Shown here: piece by piece, positions 1 to 8,213 of the stretch
Numbering within the stretch: the first letter of the stretch is position 1
How the letters are laid out: the number at the start of each line of letters is the position of its first letter
Assembly (NCBI GenBank): GCA_910585815.1
Contig: CAJUFJ010000006.1
Location: forward strand, 1 to 64,000
Reading direction: 5' to 3'
DNA from: an uncultured Oscillospiraceae bacterium
GTDB lineage: Bacteria; Bacillota; Clostridia; Oscillospirales; Oscillospiraceae
Length of the DNA stretch: 64,000 nt
The notes under the pieces: generated by a model
Seen by the model: only the letters and a program-made list of their open reading frames with translations
Databases searched by the model: none
What the model was told of the DNA's origin: nothing
Position numbers and translations under genes: made by a program

Positions 1-145
1 CTATTTACTCACACTCGTTTTATTTATACTTGTTATTGTTCTTATAGTTCTTATTAGGGGCCAGGTTTTTTGCCTGCGTCAGCCGGGTTTCTGCCCTATT
101 ACAAGAACAGTTTTCCGGCCATGGTGAAGGACAAATTTTTATCCA

Positions 146-493
146 TCAGGGGCGGCTAAATTTTTGTCCATCAGGCAGTTTCACATAGATATGATTAGGC
201 TTGGAAAACTGCTGCCGTTTGCGTTCAATCAGACCCGCCGCCTCCAACTCAGCCAATACGTTCTTGGCAGTGGTCATGCTCTTGCCGAGCATTTCGGCTA
301 TCTTCTCAATCGGGAAGATGATATAAACTCTCCCCGCCTCGTCCGTCCACCCGTTGAGCTGGGACAACCGCGCCCGGTCAAGCAAAAGGGCATAGGCCAG
401 CTTGGCGGTAAGGGTCAAGCCCATGTCCATCAGGAACCAGGGAAAGAAGAAATAGGGCGGCAATTCGGTGGTTATCTTCATGTAGTCGGTCAT
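146..493 (-). CDS. RepA_N-type replication initiator, C-terminally shortened
   Basis: The 115-residue product has the winged-helix N-terminal domain of RepA_N initiators of Tn1549-like elements and low-GC plasmids (PYFFFPWFLMD near the start, KLAYALLLDRARLS, then a helix-turn-helix around residues 58-92). It would start replication of the excised circle. The start is ATG 493, preceded by AAGGAGGC. It stops at TGA 146, while family members are usually about twice as long. In the same frame after this stop, translation continues to about position 19 with an Asn/Lys-rich stretch like a RepA linker, so a premature stop is likely. A near repeat (TGATGGACAAAAATTT / TGATGGATAAAAATTT) lies at the break. 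It is probably a non-functional remnant. Confidence 0.7.
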   Translation of the reverse strand: MTDYMKITTELPPYFFFPWFLMDMGLTLTAKLAYALLLDRARLSQLNGWTDEAGRVYIIFPIEKIAEMLGKSMTTAKNVLAELEAAGLIERKRQQFSKPNHIYVKLPDGQKFSRP

Positions 494-642
494 GGTATTA
501 GCCTCCTTAGTGTGGGGCTGTCAGACCGCCGCTGTGGGCCGTTAGAGGCCCGTTTTCGGGGTCGGGAAGGAAATGTATCAGGCCCCCGTCGAGGGCGGTC
601 TTGAAAGCCCTGATATTACGGCATTTTCAGCGGGTACTTTTT

Positions 643-1011
643 CTACACATCAGCCCGGTTTTTCCTGGCCCATGTGCGTTTGCTCCGTTTCGCCCTTTCT
701 GCGGCACAGGTGGAGCAGAAAAGGGTGTTGTGCCTGGGCGGGGCAAACAGCCTCCCACATTCCCGACAGCACCGCCGTCTGGCAGAGGGGGCCGGGAACA
801 ATGCGGCACACAGGTCAGCGTCCAAGGGAAGGACAGCGGCACAAAACCATTTGCAGATCAGCGAGTAGGTGATGCTTTGAGGGCAGACACATTCTTCGCC
901 ATTGTCCAGGAGCAAGCAGTTTCCGCAATCGTAGTTGCAGCACTCATGCACCAACCTCCGGGCCGTTCGGTACTGCTGATAGGTCATGTGGGGGATTTCC
1001 GGCGCTGTCAT
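643..1011 (-). CDS. Cysteine-rich VLP protein of conjugative elements
   Basis: This 122-residue protein resembles the 'cysteine-rich VLP' family of Tn1549/CTn elements. The N-terminal half has the family pattern RTARRLVHECCNYDCGNC followed by a CVCPQ segment, and the C-terminal half has a zinc-ribbon pattern (CRECGRLF ... CSTCAAERAKRS). The role is unknown in the family; zinc and nucleic-acid binding is inferred from the Cys pairs. It lies between the RepA-like gene and an oriT-like region on the same strand, the neighbourhood usual for mobilisation modules. The relaxase and MobC genes expected beside it are not in this window. Confidence 0.75.
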   Translation of the reverse strand: MTAPEIPHMTYQQYRTARRLVHECCNYDCGNCLLLDNGEECVCPQSITYSLICKWFCAAVLPLDADLCAALFPAPSARRRCCRECGRLFAPPRHNTLFCSTCAAERAKRSKRTWARKNRADV

Positions 1012-1156
1012 TTCACACGCTCCCCCGGCAAAATCCTAAAAGCGTCAGATTTGCGTTTTTAGCGTGAGTGCCAATCTGGCGTTGACGATACCTGACCCGC
1101 AGGAAAGGAACAGACGCAAAGCGGGTGTTCCTTTCCTGCGGGTGTGCAAGGGGTTT

Positions 1157-1239
1157 GGGGAGTGCAGCTCCCCATCGCGTCCGAAGGACGCAACGCCCCC
1201 GGCAGGGCGCACGACACCGGAACGGTGTATAAGTGCGCC
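1157..1239. other. oriT-like cluster of hairpins
   Basis: The 386-bp gene-free stretch 1012-1398 holds three hairpins in a row: GGGGAG/CTCCCC (1157-1162, 1168-1173), GCGTCC/GGACGC (1177-1182, 1186-1191) and a nested one with outer arms GGCGCAC/GTGCGCC (1206-1212, 1233-1239) around inner arms ACACCG/CGGTGT (1214-1219, 1223-1228). Transfer origins of Tn1549-like elements usually look like this and sit beside the VLP/mobC genes. No relaxase gene is present to confirm it. Inference only. Confidence 0.4.
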
Positions 1240-1398
1240 GTAAGAAACGGACACACTCTTGCTGAAGCTGATTTATCGCTGACATTTTGACCTCCTTGGC
1301 ATAGGAGGGGCAAGCCGCCGGAGCAGCTTGTCCCTCCCGGTGATAGGGCGATTGCCCCTCACCTTGTAGCCATCATGCCGGGGTGATCGTTGGGTAGG

Positions 1399-1797
1399 TC
1401 AGCGAAAAAATTTGAAAAACTTTTTCCGCACGCCCTCAATGCTGTCATAGACGGCCCCCTTGGAGCAACCGCACATTTTTCCGATTTCCGCATAGCTGTA
1501 ATCGTACAGCGCAAAGAGCAGAAATCGTTTTCGCTGGGTCTTGGTGCAGAGGGCCAGCACCGCCAGAATTTCCTCCAGCGTTTCCCGCTGGCAGACCTGT
1601 TCCTCCGGGGTGGCGCAGTAAGGCAGAACGCCCTGGGCGGCGATTATGTACTCATCACATTCGCGGCCATCCCAATGCCGCCGCTGTTCCCGGTCAAGGC
1701 TCCGCTCGGTGCGCTTGGCCAGTTCCCAAAATTCCTCAAGGGTGGCGGCGTCCTCGTAGGTCATTTTGCGACTATATCGCTTGATGGTAATTTCCAT
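1399..1797 (-). CDS. Sigma-70-like regulator of a conjugative element
   Basis: From ATG 1797 (preceded by CAGGAGGACAAC) the product has about 132 residues. The C-terminal part is a sigma region 4-type helix-turn-helix (RFLLFALYDYSYAEIGKMCG followed by CSKGAVYDSIEGVRKKFFKFF). The N-terminal part contains TYEDAATLEEFWELAKRTER and DREQRRHWDGRECDEYI. Such small sigma-like proteins are common in Tn916/Tn1549 elements and are thought to control element genes. A longer reading frame starts upstream at 1977, but it would run through a strong terminator hairpin, so ATG 1797 is preferred. The gene lies behind a leader-peptide/terminator arrangement described separately. Confidence 0.7.
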   Translation of the reverse strand: MEITIKRYSRKMTYEDAATLEEFWELAKRTERSLDREQRRHWDGRECDEYIIAAQGVLPYCATPEEQVCQRETLEEILAVLALCTKTQRKRFLLFALYDYSYAEIGKMCGCSKGAVYDSIEGVRKKFFKFFR

Positions 1798-1890
1798 CTT
1801 GTTGTCCTCCTGTTCAGATTTGGGGAAATGCGAAATCTGAACAGGAAGGGCGGGCCGCGACACCGGGGCCGGGGATGGGATTGCCAGCCT

Positions 1891-1933
1891 AAAAACAGAA
1901 AAGCGCCCGAACAGCACAAGGCTATTCGGGCGC
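1891..1933 (-). terminator. Intrinsic terminator between leader peptide and sigma-like gene
   Basis: On the minus strand GCGCCCGAATAGC and GCTGTTCGGGCGC (1933-1921 and 1915-1903) form a 13-bp stem with one mismatch and a 5-nt loop, followed by a T-rich tract (TTTTCTGTTTTT, 1902-1891). It lies after the short leader ORF and before the sigma-like gene, where an attenuator would be. Confidence 0.75.
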
Positions 1934-2005
1934 AGGGGATGATGGTATGGGTAGACTGGAAACGACTGTTTTCGCAATCTTGGGTGGAGTGCGCTGTTGC
2001 AGGGG

Positions 2006-2047
2006 TCAGGCTTTTTTTGACAAGTGCCTATCTATTCGCAATCGCAT
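2006..2047 (-). CDS. Short leader peptide (13 codons), candidate attenuator ORF
   Basis: ATG 2047 to TGA 2006 encodes MRLRIDRHLSKKA. A perfect AGGAGG lies in the loop of a GGCGGCA/TGCCGCC hairpin (2048-2054 and 2064-2070) directly before the ATG. Downstream comes an intrinsic terminator and then the sigma-like gene. The layout resembles translation-coupled attenuators known ahead of transposon genes such as tet(M), but that role is inferred here. Confidence 0.4.
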   Translation of the reverse strand: MRLRIDRHLSKKA

Positions 2048-2082
2048 GGCGGCATCCTCCTATTGCCGCCGAAATACAAAAG

Positions 2083-2168
2083 AGCGGCGGCTCTGATTTC
2101 TCAAAGCCGCCGCTTCGGGCGTGACAATACTCCTGCTTGTACGACGGCTTTTTTTCTTTTGCCGTCGT
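2083..2168. terminator. Two adjacent inverted repeats, terminator-like
   Basis: AGCGGCGGCT/AGCCGCCGCT (2083-2092, 2105-2114) forms a 10-bp stem followed on the minus strand by CTTTTGTATTT. ACGACGGC/GCCGTCGT (2141-2148, 2161-2168) encloses a T-rich loop. They separate the SDR gene from the sigma-like module and likely end leftward transcription from the MerR-SDR operon. Confidence 0.55.
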
Positions 2169-2211
2169 GCGGCAGTTACAAAATGTATTGATTTTAGAAC
2201 GTGAATTTTGT

Positions 2212-2982
2212 CTACATCTTAATCATCCATTGGGCTATTGGATTGGTAATTGATACAGGAAGCAGTTTAGCAGAAAGAACAAGTAATTTATTATAAAGGC
2301 CAGCAGTAACCACCCGCATTCCTTTTTGCAAATTGTTGTAACCAATAGCGGCAACAACCTCTGGCTGCATCACGAAAAATTTGAAAAGCAGAGTGTCATT
2401 GATATTTGCTTTTTCTGCAAATAGGGTTTGTGTTGCACCTGGGCAAAGACAGGTTACTGTGACACCAGTACCTTTTAGTTCTTGGTAAAGTCCGTTAGAG
2501 AAAGAGAGAACATAGGCTTTTGTAGCAGCATAAACCGCATCATAAGGGCATGGCATATAAGAGCCAGTAGACCCAATGTTCAGAATACGGCCATACCCAC
2601 GTTCTATCATCCCAGGCAAAAATGATTTCGTTAAGGCGGTCAATGCTTTGATATGGACTTGTATCATATCAAGCTCATTTGAGAGGCTGGTATTCGTAAA
2701 GCCCCCTGCTTCATTAAAGCCAGCATTGTTTACAAGAACATCAACAGATAGGCCCCAACTGTGGATTTTCTCCATAATCATTTCCACTGCATCCACTTCC
2801 GCTAAATCGCATGAAATGTATTCAACTGAAACTTGATAGCGTGATTGTAGGTCTATTTGCTGCTGTTGGAGTTTGTCCCTGTTTCTTGAAACAAGGACTA
2901 AGTTGTTCCCCATACTGGCAAATTTTTCGGCAAATGCTTTTCCAATTCCACTGGTGGTTCCAGTGATTAAAACTGTATCCAT
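2212..2982 (-). CDS. Short-chain dehydrogenase/reductase (SDR)
   Basis: A classical SDR of about 256 residues: the Rossmann dinucleotide motif TGTTSGIG lies near the N-terminus, then VNNAGF, then the catalytic Ser and the YAATK motif (Tyr and Lys four residues apart). The substrate cannot be told from sequence. ATG 2982 is chosen because it directly follows the stop of the upstream MerR gene (2 bp between them) with GGGAG upstream. An in-frame ATG at 3018 would overlap MerR. It is the second gene of a MerR-SDR operon carried as cargo by the element remnant and is probably induced through the MerR protein. Confidence 0.85.
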   Translation of the reverse strand: MDTVLITGTTSGIGKAFAEKFASMGNNLVLVSRNRDKLQQQQIDLQSRYQVSVEYISCDLAEVDAVEMIMEKIHSWGLSVDVLVNNAGFNEAGGFTNTSLSNELDMIQVHIKALTALTKSFLPGMIERGYGRILNIGSTGSYMPCPYDAVYAATKAYVLSFSNGLYQELKGTGVTVTCLCPGATQTLFAEKANINDTLLFKFFVMQPEVVAAIGYNNLQKGMRVVTAGLYNKLLVLSAKLLPVSITNPIAQWMIKM

Positions 2983-2984
2983 CT

Positions 2985-3407
2985 CTAACTTTCTCCCTTG
3001 CTCTTGAACAAATTCCATTCTTCAAGATATGTCAAATCTTGGGCAGACGGTGATTGCAAGAGTTCTTCATAAAATACCAATTTCTTCTCTGTCAACGCTA
3101 AAGCGTTTTGTAAATTTACCATTTGGCTATGGAGATCATCAATGTACTCTTGCACCATAAGGCGGCGTTGTAAAATCGTTTTTCCGCCCTGTGTCAACAG
3201 TAAGATATACTCGCGAATAGAACGGATAGGTACATTAGCCATGCGCAGGCATTGTATCATGTTTATCCACTCAATATCCGTATCGGAATATTGCCTATAT
3301 CTTTGCTCCGTTCTTTCAATCGCTGGAAGTAACTGTTCCTTTTCGTAGTAACGCAGAGTTGCAGTGGTAAGTCCAGTCATTTCTGCCGCCTCTTTTGCCG
3401 AGTACAT
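2985..3407 (-). CDS. MerR-family transcriptional regulator
   Basis: The product has an N-terminal MerR winged helix (YSAKEAAEMTGLTTATLRYY, then EKEQLLP and RQYSDTDIEWI) and a long dimerisation helix around residues 75-120. No metal-binding cysteine pattern is visible, so an organic effector is more likely than a metal. ATG 3407 is preferred over the ATGs at 3428/3425 because AAGGCGG lies 7 bases upstream and the predicted promoter would start transcription near the upstream ATGs. It probably controls itself and the SDR gene through the dyad in its promoter. Confidence 0.85.
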   Translation of the reverse strand: MYSAKEAAEMTGLTTATLRYYEKEQLLPAIERTEQRYRQYSDTDIEWINMIQCLRMANVPIRSIREYILLLTQGGKTILQRRLMVQEYIDDLHSQMVNLQNALALTEKKLVFYEELLQSPSAQDLTYLEEWNLFKSKGES

Positions 3408-3430
3408 CTCAAATCCGCCTTTCATCATTT

Positions 3431-3467
3431 AGGATAAACTATGAAGTGCGCTTCAAAGCAAGATGAA
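3431..3467 (-). promoter_or_regulatory. MerR-type promoter with 19-bp spacer and dyad operator
   Basis: On the minus strand a weak TTGCTT -35 is followed by exactly 19 bp and then TATCCT as -10. The spacer contains the dyad TGAAG-N4-CTTCA (3442-3446, 3451-3455). An overlong 19-bp spacer with a central dyad is the hallmark of MerR-activated promoters. Confidence 0.65.
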
Positions 3468-3520
3468 ATTATATCATCGAGCCAAAATTTTTTGAAGGGT
3501 AAAAATGTAAATAAAGCAGG

Positions 3521-3552
3521 AAAAATCCCGACGCTACCAAAGCGCCGGGATT
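3521..3552 (-). terminator. Intrinsic terminator pointing left
   Basis: AATCCCGGCGC and GCGTCGGGATT (minus strand, 3552 to 3524) form a stem of 11 bp with one mismatch, followed by a T run. No gene now lies directly to its right on the minus strand, so it probably belonged to a gene deleted when the recombinase lost its 5' part. Confidence 0.5.
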
Positions 3553-3599
3553 GTCAGCAGTCCGTTTCAAGATTAATTTGTGGTCTTGTCCATATCAGT

Positions 3600-4937
3600 G
3601 AAATCCGCTTCCCTGAGATGGGAGTCCGCTTTATCGCCATCAATGACGGCGTAGACAGCGAGGACCAATTGGGAAATGACTTCACCCCATTCCGAAATAT
3701 CATAAATGAGTGGTATGCCAAGGATACCTCGAAAAAGATACGGGCAGTTTTCCGCAATAAAGGGCTGTCCGGCCAACGGCTGGCGTCAAATGCCCCGTAT
3801 GGCTACATAAAAGGCGAGGACGGGCATCTGGTGGTGGACGAGGAAACCGCCCCTGTGGTGGAGTTGATTTTCCAGCTATGCGCGGAGGGCAACGGCCCCG
3901 GCAAAATTGCCCGGATGCTGAAAGAGCGGGAAATCCCAACGCCGGGGACAATCGCCTTTCGGCGCACAGGCCAGACAAGCCGCTATTACCCGGACACCCC
4001 CTGCCGCTGGAACCCCGCCACCGTCCTGAGTATTTTGGGACAGGACGCCTATTTAGGCCGGACAACGAATTTCAAAACTACCAAGCTCTCCTATAAGAGT
4101 AAGAAAGCAATCATCAATCCCCCGGACAAACGGGCGGTGTTTGAGAATACCCACGAAGCGATTATTGACAGAGAAACATGGGAAATCGTGCAGAAGAATC
4201 GGGAGCAGCGCCGCCGCCCTACCAAACTGGGGGAAATGGGCCTTTTCTCCGGGCTGGCCTACTGCGCCGACTGCGGAGCAAAGCTGTATCACCACCGCAC
4301 CGTTACATTTACAAAAGAACAGGAGAGTTACACTTGTGCAAATTACCGCTCCAGAAAGCAATGCACCGCCCATTATATCAGGGCCGTGGTACTGGAACAG
4401 CTTGTACTTCAAAATTTGCAGAGGGTGGTAGCCTACGCACAGGATGACGAGGACGAGTTTGTACGATGTGTTATGGAGAACAAGACCGCCGTACAGAAAA
4501 CGGAACAGGAACAGGCCAGACGCAAGCTGGAAAAACAGGAGCGGCGCATCAGTGAGCTTGACCGCATTATTCAACAGCTTTATGAGGATCGTGTGGCGGG
4601 TGCGTTGAGTGTAGAGCGGTTTACCCGGTTGTCCGAGGGCTACGAAAAGGAACAGGCGGATCTGAAACAGTCTGCGGAGGAATTGCGAGGCGTTGTAGCC
4701 GAGACGGAGGCCCAGACTGTCAATGTCCAGAATTTTCTGAAGATTGTAAAGAAGTACACCGAACCCACCGAGCTGACCCCGGCCCTTTTACGTGAGTTTG
4801 TGGAAAAGGTAGTTGTCCACGCCCCGGATAAGTCCAGCGGCCATCGCACCCAGCGCATTGACGTACACTATAACTTTATCGGGGAGGTTGATTTTTCCCC
4901 GGAATTTAGCCGGTACAGCAAAACGACGACCGCATGA
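3600..4937 (+). pseudogene. Large serine recombinase, N-terminal catalytic part missing
   Basis: From about position 3600 the frame reads the middle and end of a Tn1549/TnpX-like large serine recombinase: PEMGVRFIAINDGVDS, NEWYAKDTSKKIR, then the recombinase domain (APYGYIKG ... TPGTIAFRRTGQ), a zinc ribbon (CADCGAKLYHH ... CANYRSRKQC) and a coiled coil (EQARRKLEKQERRISELDRI). The first ~100 residues with the nucleophilic serine and arginine motifs are absent. An ATG at 3441 is in frame, but the 50 codons after it resemble nothing, overlap the MerR promoter and run through a terminator hairpin, so it is not a credible start. It is the former integrase/excisionase of the element and cannot act now. 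Confidence 0.8.
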
Positions 4938-5006
4938 CACCACAGCATCATGCGGTTGCACTCCCAATAGGCAAAACTTCTTTATGCGCATTGCCCATAT
5001 TGCTTG

Positions 5007-6077
5007 TTATTGGTTTTTAAGTCTTGCGGTATAATACTCCACAATCTTTCTCCCGTAGGTCATCATGTCGCGGAGCGCGGCATCTGCCAATTTGCCTTCG
5101 TCCCCGGCGCTTCCACCATTGTTCAATGAATCAATCGCAATTTTACCATTGGTCAACCAGCTTTCGAGGGCATCCTCAAATTCGTCCACAGGTAAATCGG
5201 GATATATACGTTTCACTGCCTCACGGTCAAATTGCGGCAGATCAACATTTCTTCCAAGTGCAGACTCAAAACCTGTTGTACTGAAGGCACCAAACTCAGA
5301 AGAAGTCCACAACTCTATTGTAGACAAACCATTTTTGTAGGATTCAAGACCGTTGCTGTGCAGGTTATCGAACATTGTCCCTGTAATCATATTATTGCAA
5401 ATTACTCTGATTCGCTGAAAGTATTCGGCAGCAATCTGGTAATCTGTCGGATTGTCCTCAAGTTGAAATACATCGTCAAATTGGCTGACTGAAATTATAT
5501 CATTTCGCGTAAAGTTTAACTCACAATCATATACATCACAGTTTTCTACTATAAACGCCGCTGTTGTATCGTCCTTCATATCGTTAAGATTGATTTTATA
5601 AACGGACATAGCCCGGATTGCTTCGCCTCCCGCAAGAATAGTGTCTAATTCCGGAGGGGCGGCATAACCGCTGGCCAGCATGAAATAATCTATTTTAGAG
5701 GGCGAATCATATATACTATCAATTTTGTAAGTGACGGGAGCATATAACGCCTCATATTCATTTACACCGTTCATCGTTATAGTGTAATTGGATTCAAATG
5801 GGGACATTTCTACATTTTTTGCGCTATCCGGGTGAATGTCGTAAACATGGATCAGGTACGTCTGCTGTGCGTTCAAATCGTCCAACCCCGCACCGCCCTC
5901 ACGTTCCAGCAGGAAAAGGCCCTTGCTTTCAATCAGGCTGTTTCTCTTTTCCGGTGTGCTGTGCGTTCCACTGCCGGATATCTCCCCACTCCCACCGCCG
6001 GGCGTATCCCCGCCGCCACAAGCCGCCAAAGAGAGGGTCAGTGCTGCCGTCAGCATCATTTTCAATAGTTTCTTCAT
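5007..6077 (-). CDS. Putative lipoprotein of unknown function
   Basis: The product of about 356 residues starts at ATG 6077 behind GAGGAGGAAACAG. It has a lipoprotein signal (MKKLLKMMLTAALTLSLAAC) with the lipobox LAAC, followed by a Gly/Ser/Thr-rich spacer, so the mature protein should be anchored outside the membrane. The rest has no motif I recognise; it is acidic and Asn/Asp-rich. It is AT-rich like the defence operon to its right and lies between the recombinase remnant and that operon, suggesting acquired DNA. Two large palindromes precede it. Confidence 0.75.
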   Translation of the reverse strand: MKKLLKMMLTAALTLSLAACGGGDTPGGGSGEISGSGTHSTPEKRNSLIESKGLFLLEREGGAGLDDLNAQQTYLIHVYDIHPDSAKNVEMSPFESNYTITMNGVNEYEALYAPVTYKIDSIYDSPSKIDYFMLASGYAAPPELDTILAGGEAIRAMSVYKINLNDMKDDTTAAFIVENCDVYDCELNFTRNDIISVSQFDDVFQLEDNPTDYQIAAEYFQRIRVICNNMITGTMFDNLHSNGLESYKNGLSTIELWTSSEFGAFSTTGFESALGRNVDLPQFDREAVKRIYPDLPVDEFEDALESWLTNGKIAIDSLNNGGSAGDEGKLADAALRDMMTYGRKIVEYYTARLKNQ

Positions 6078-6111
6078 ATTCTGTTTCCTCCTCAATCCTT
6101 TGAATGTCCAT

Positions 6112-6152
6112 TATCCTTTGCCTAGGCAAAGGATAGAAGGGTACCCTTCTAT
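6112..6152. repeat. Two adjoining perfect palindromes upstream of the lipoprotein gene
   Basis: A 24-bp perfect palindrome (6112-6135, core CCTTTGCCTAGGCAAAGG) is followed by a 20-bp perfect palindrome (6133-6152, core AGAAGGGTACCCTTCT); the two share 3 bp. The same design occurs at 50264-50339 in front of another secreted-protein gene. Confidence 0.85.
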
Positions 6153-6291
6153 TTTATATCATAGCATTCTCACCTTATGTTATCAAGTGTGCTGTTTGCA
6201 TAGTATTTACATAACGCAAAAATCCGCCGATGGATTTTTGTGTGCTTAACAAAATATAAAATTTTCAGCAGGTATTATTTCGCTCTCATTG

Positions 6292-8082
6292 TTACACAAC
6301 AAATATTTTGCATGCCATATCTATAAGATGTTTTTCCCACAGAAGACTTGCCTCCATATCCCATGAAGCAACATTCTCAAAAAACAAATTTAATGTATAC
6401 TCAGAATTAACATATATGGACTTTTTGTCCAAATAAATCTTATTCGCGGCATGGTCATTTTCACGGGGTGTCAACAATGTGAGATTCTTCAACTTATGAA
6501 CCGCTTCCCCCTGAAAGAGAGCTTCCCCAGCCGGTGATTGGGCATCGATATGCTCAATGGTTATATTTTCATAGTTGATGATTCTCGTCTTCTCAACCGT
6601 AGGCCTTCCTGTTAATTCCTGCGCAAACCATCTTTCGTGCTCAGTTAACATGCTGAATAAATATTTAAGTTGCTTATTCCCGCCATTTGGACGATACTTC
6701 AAATTTGTAAGACCTACACGGAACACTTCATCTGTACACTCTCTTGTAATAATATCCCTCAATTGTGCGCTCAACGAGCTAACCCTATATTCGCTGGGAT
6801 TTTGTCGTATTTTCACAGCTTCCTTCATGTATAATTCACTCAGCTTTTGATGGCCCAAATTGCACACGCTTTTATGCCTAAACATAAATTTTTCAACCAT
6901 GTATACAATATCAGCAAATTTTTTCTGTTCCAACTTTGAAGCCGCCATCAAAAGGGGATACACAATATCGAAATTCAAGTAATTGACCAGAACAAACAGG
7001 CGCCTTCTATCCCATTCCCCGACCGGTTGTTCAATCTCATACGGCCAATCTCCAGAAATAATTTTTCTGTAAATTCGCATTTCATTCAAAATGGATGTTA
7101 CTTCATCGCATAATGAAATTGCTTCCGATTCATCTACGATATTGTCCTTGTCCACTATTGCAGGAAAAAATCGTTTTAAAAACTCATCATATAATGTGGT
7201 CCGTCCCACACGACTTCCACACACAGAAGCGTAGTAATACCGTAAAAAGGTCTCCACCTGTTTGGGATCATCCTGCAAAATCTCATCCCACGAATTCTGT
7301 AACGCCTCTTGCCGAACAGAAAAATGCTGTTCCAGCACTTCCAATGTTTTCGATTTCAAGAGATCTCCCTCGGTGAGCCCAGCGCCTCTGTCGTTTAGTA
7401 CCTGAAATAATTTGTATGCGGCCTCCCGGGAATCTGCATCAATAAAAATAATGGTGCAATTATTATGAATGATATTATCAAAATCGCTTAAAGCGTCAAT
7501 TTTTTCATTGACATCTGGGATAGGATCAATTGTCTGGTCGACATATGCACGTAATTTTTTAAACGCTTTTTTCAGCTTTTGGTGGGAATCTCTGTTTTCT
7601 TCCAACGGATGATTTAAGACAATATTTTCAAAATATTGTCTATCCGCATTTGACAGGACAAGCTTTGAAACATTGATCGGTCTCCGGTTTATTTGATCCT
7701 TGTAGAGCAAATATTTTCCGGTTAATTTATCAATGTATAGTTGAATAATTTCCTCGTTCTCCGAGGTTTTCAAGCTCTCGAACTTTCTGATCACACTAAT
7801 GATTAAGAGTATTGTGGTTGTGATGCGCTGCTGCCCGTCTATCAGTTCTCTTTGCTGGCGGTTGGAACCAGCAACATCTTTTTTCACTACAACGATTCCG
7901 CCAAAAAAATGTTCAATCCCCGGGCTCACCCGAAAACTTGAGTATACATTCGAAATATCCTTGATAAAATCATCTACCTGCTCATCGTCCCAAGCATAAT
8001 ACCGTTGATATTTCGGAACTTCCAACAAAATATTTTTTTCAAAGACGGACCCAATTGTTTCATAGGAAGGATTTATATTCAT
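6292..8082 (-). CDS. DUF262-DUF1524 nuclease, SspE/GmrSD-like, of the phosphorothioation locus
   Basis: The 596-residue protein has an N-terminal DUF262 domain (VPKYQRYYAW at residues 22-31, FFGGIVVV near 60, IDGQQRITT at 81-89) and a C-terminal DUF1524 His-Me finger-like domain (TIEHIDAQ near 508-515, then KNLTLL and an Asn-rich segment to about 548). This two-domain order is that of SspE, which senses phosphorothioate DNA with DUF262 and nicks invading DNA with DUF1524, and of fused GmrSD type IV enzymes. ATG 8082 has GGGGGAT upstream. It is the last gene in the Dnd direction, 131 bp after the cysteine desulfurase, so it may be partly independently expressed. The effector role is inferred from architecture and position. 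Confidence 0.85.
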   Translation of the reverse strand: MNINPSYETIGSVFEKNILLEVPKYQRYYAWDDEQVDDFIKDISNVYSSFRVSPGIEHFFGGIVVVKKDVAGSNRQQRELIDGQQRITTTILLIISVIRKFESLKTSENEEIIQLYIDKLTGKYLLYKDQINRRPINVSKLVLSNADRQYFENIVLNHPLEENRDSHQKLKKAFKKLRAYVDQTIDPIPDVNEKIDALSDFDNIIHNNCTIIFIDADSREAAYKLFQVLNDRGAGLTEGDLLKSKTLEVLEQHFSVRQEALQNSWDEILQDDPKQVETFLRYYYASVCGSRVGRTTLYDEFLKRFFPAIVDKDNIVDESEAISLCDEVTSILNEMRIYRKIISGDWPYEIEQPVGEWDRRRLFVLVNYLNFDIVYPLLMAASKLEQKKFADIVYMVEKFMFRHKSVCNLGHQKLSELYMKEAVKIRQNPSEYRVSSLSAQLRDIITRECTDEVFRVGLTNLKYRPNGGNKQLKYLFSMLTEHERWFAQELTGRPTVEKTRIINYENITIEHIDAQSPAGEALFQGEAVHKLKNLTLLTPRENDHAANKIYLDKKSIYVNSEYTLNLFFENVASWDMEASLLWEKHLIDMACKIFVV

Positions 8083-8213
8083 TATTTATCCCCCAATCTC
8101 TAGTAAATCCTAATTCAATATCTATCTAATCTTAAGAACGCCATTATTCCCACACTTCATGTCACAACATTTTTTGCCCCCAGTCCCATGAGCTGTAAAT
8201 TGCTGCCCGCCCC

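Noticed and set aside
1390..2124. A 244-codon plus-strand frame over the sigma-like gene
   Set aside because: It lies opposite a gene with clear HTH similarity, crosses two terminator hairpins and has no recognisable domain.
3441..3599. Intact recombinase starting at ATG 3441
   Set aside because: The first 50 codons match no recombinase, overlap the MerR promoter and cross a terminator hairpin; the catalytic serine is missing.
6292..8082. Stand-alone type IV GmrSD enzyme unrelated to the dnd genes
   Set aside because: Not excluded by domains alone, but same strand, same composition and position directly after dndA favour an Ssp-like partner role.
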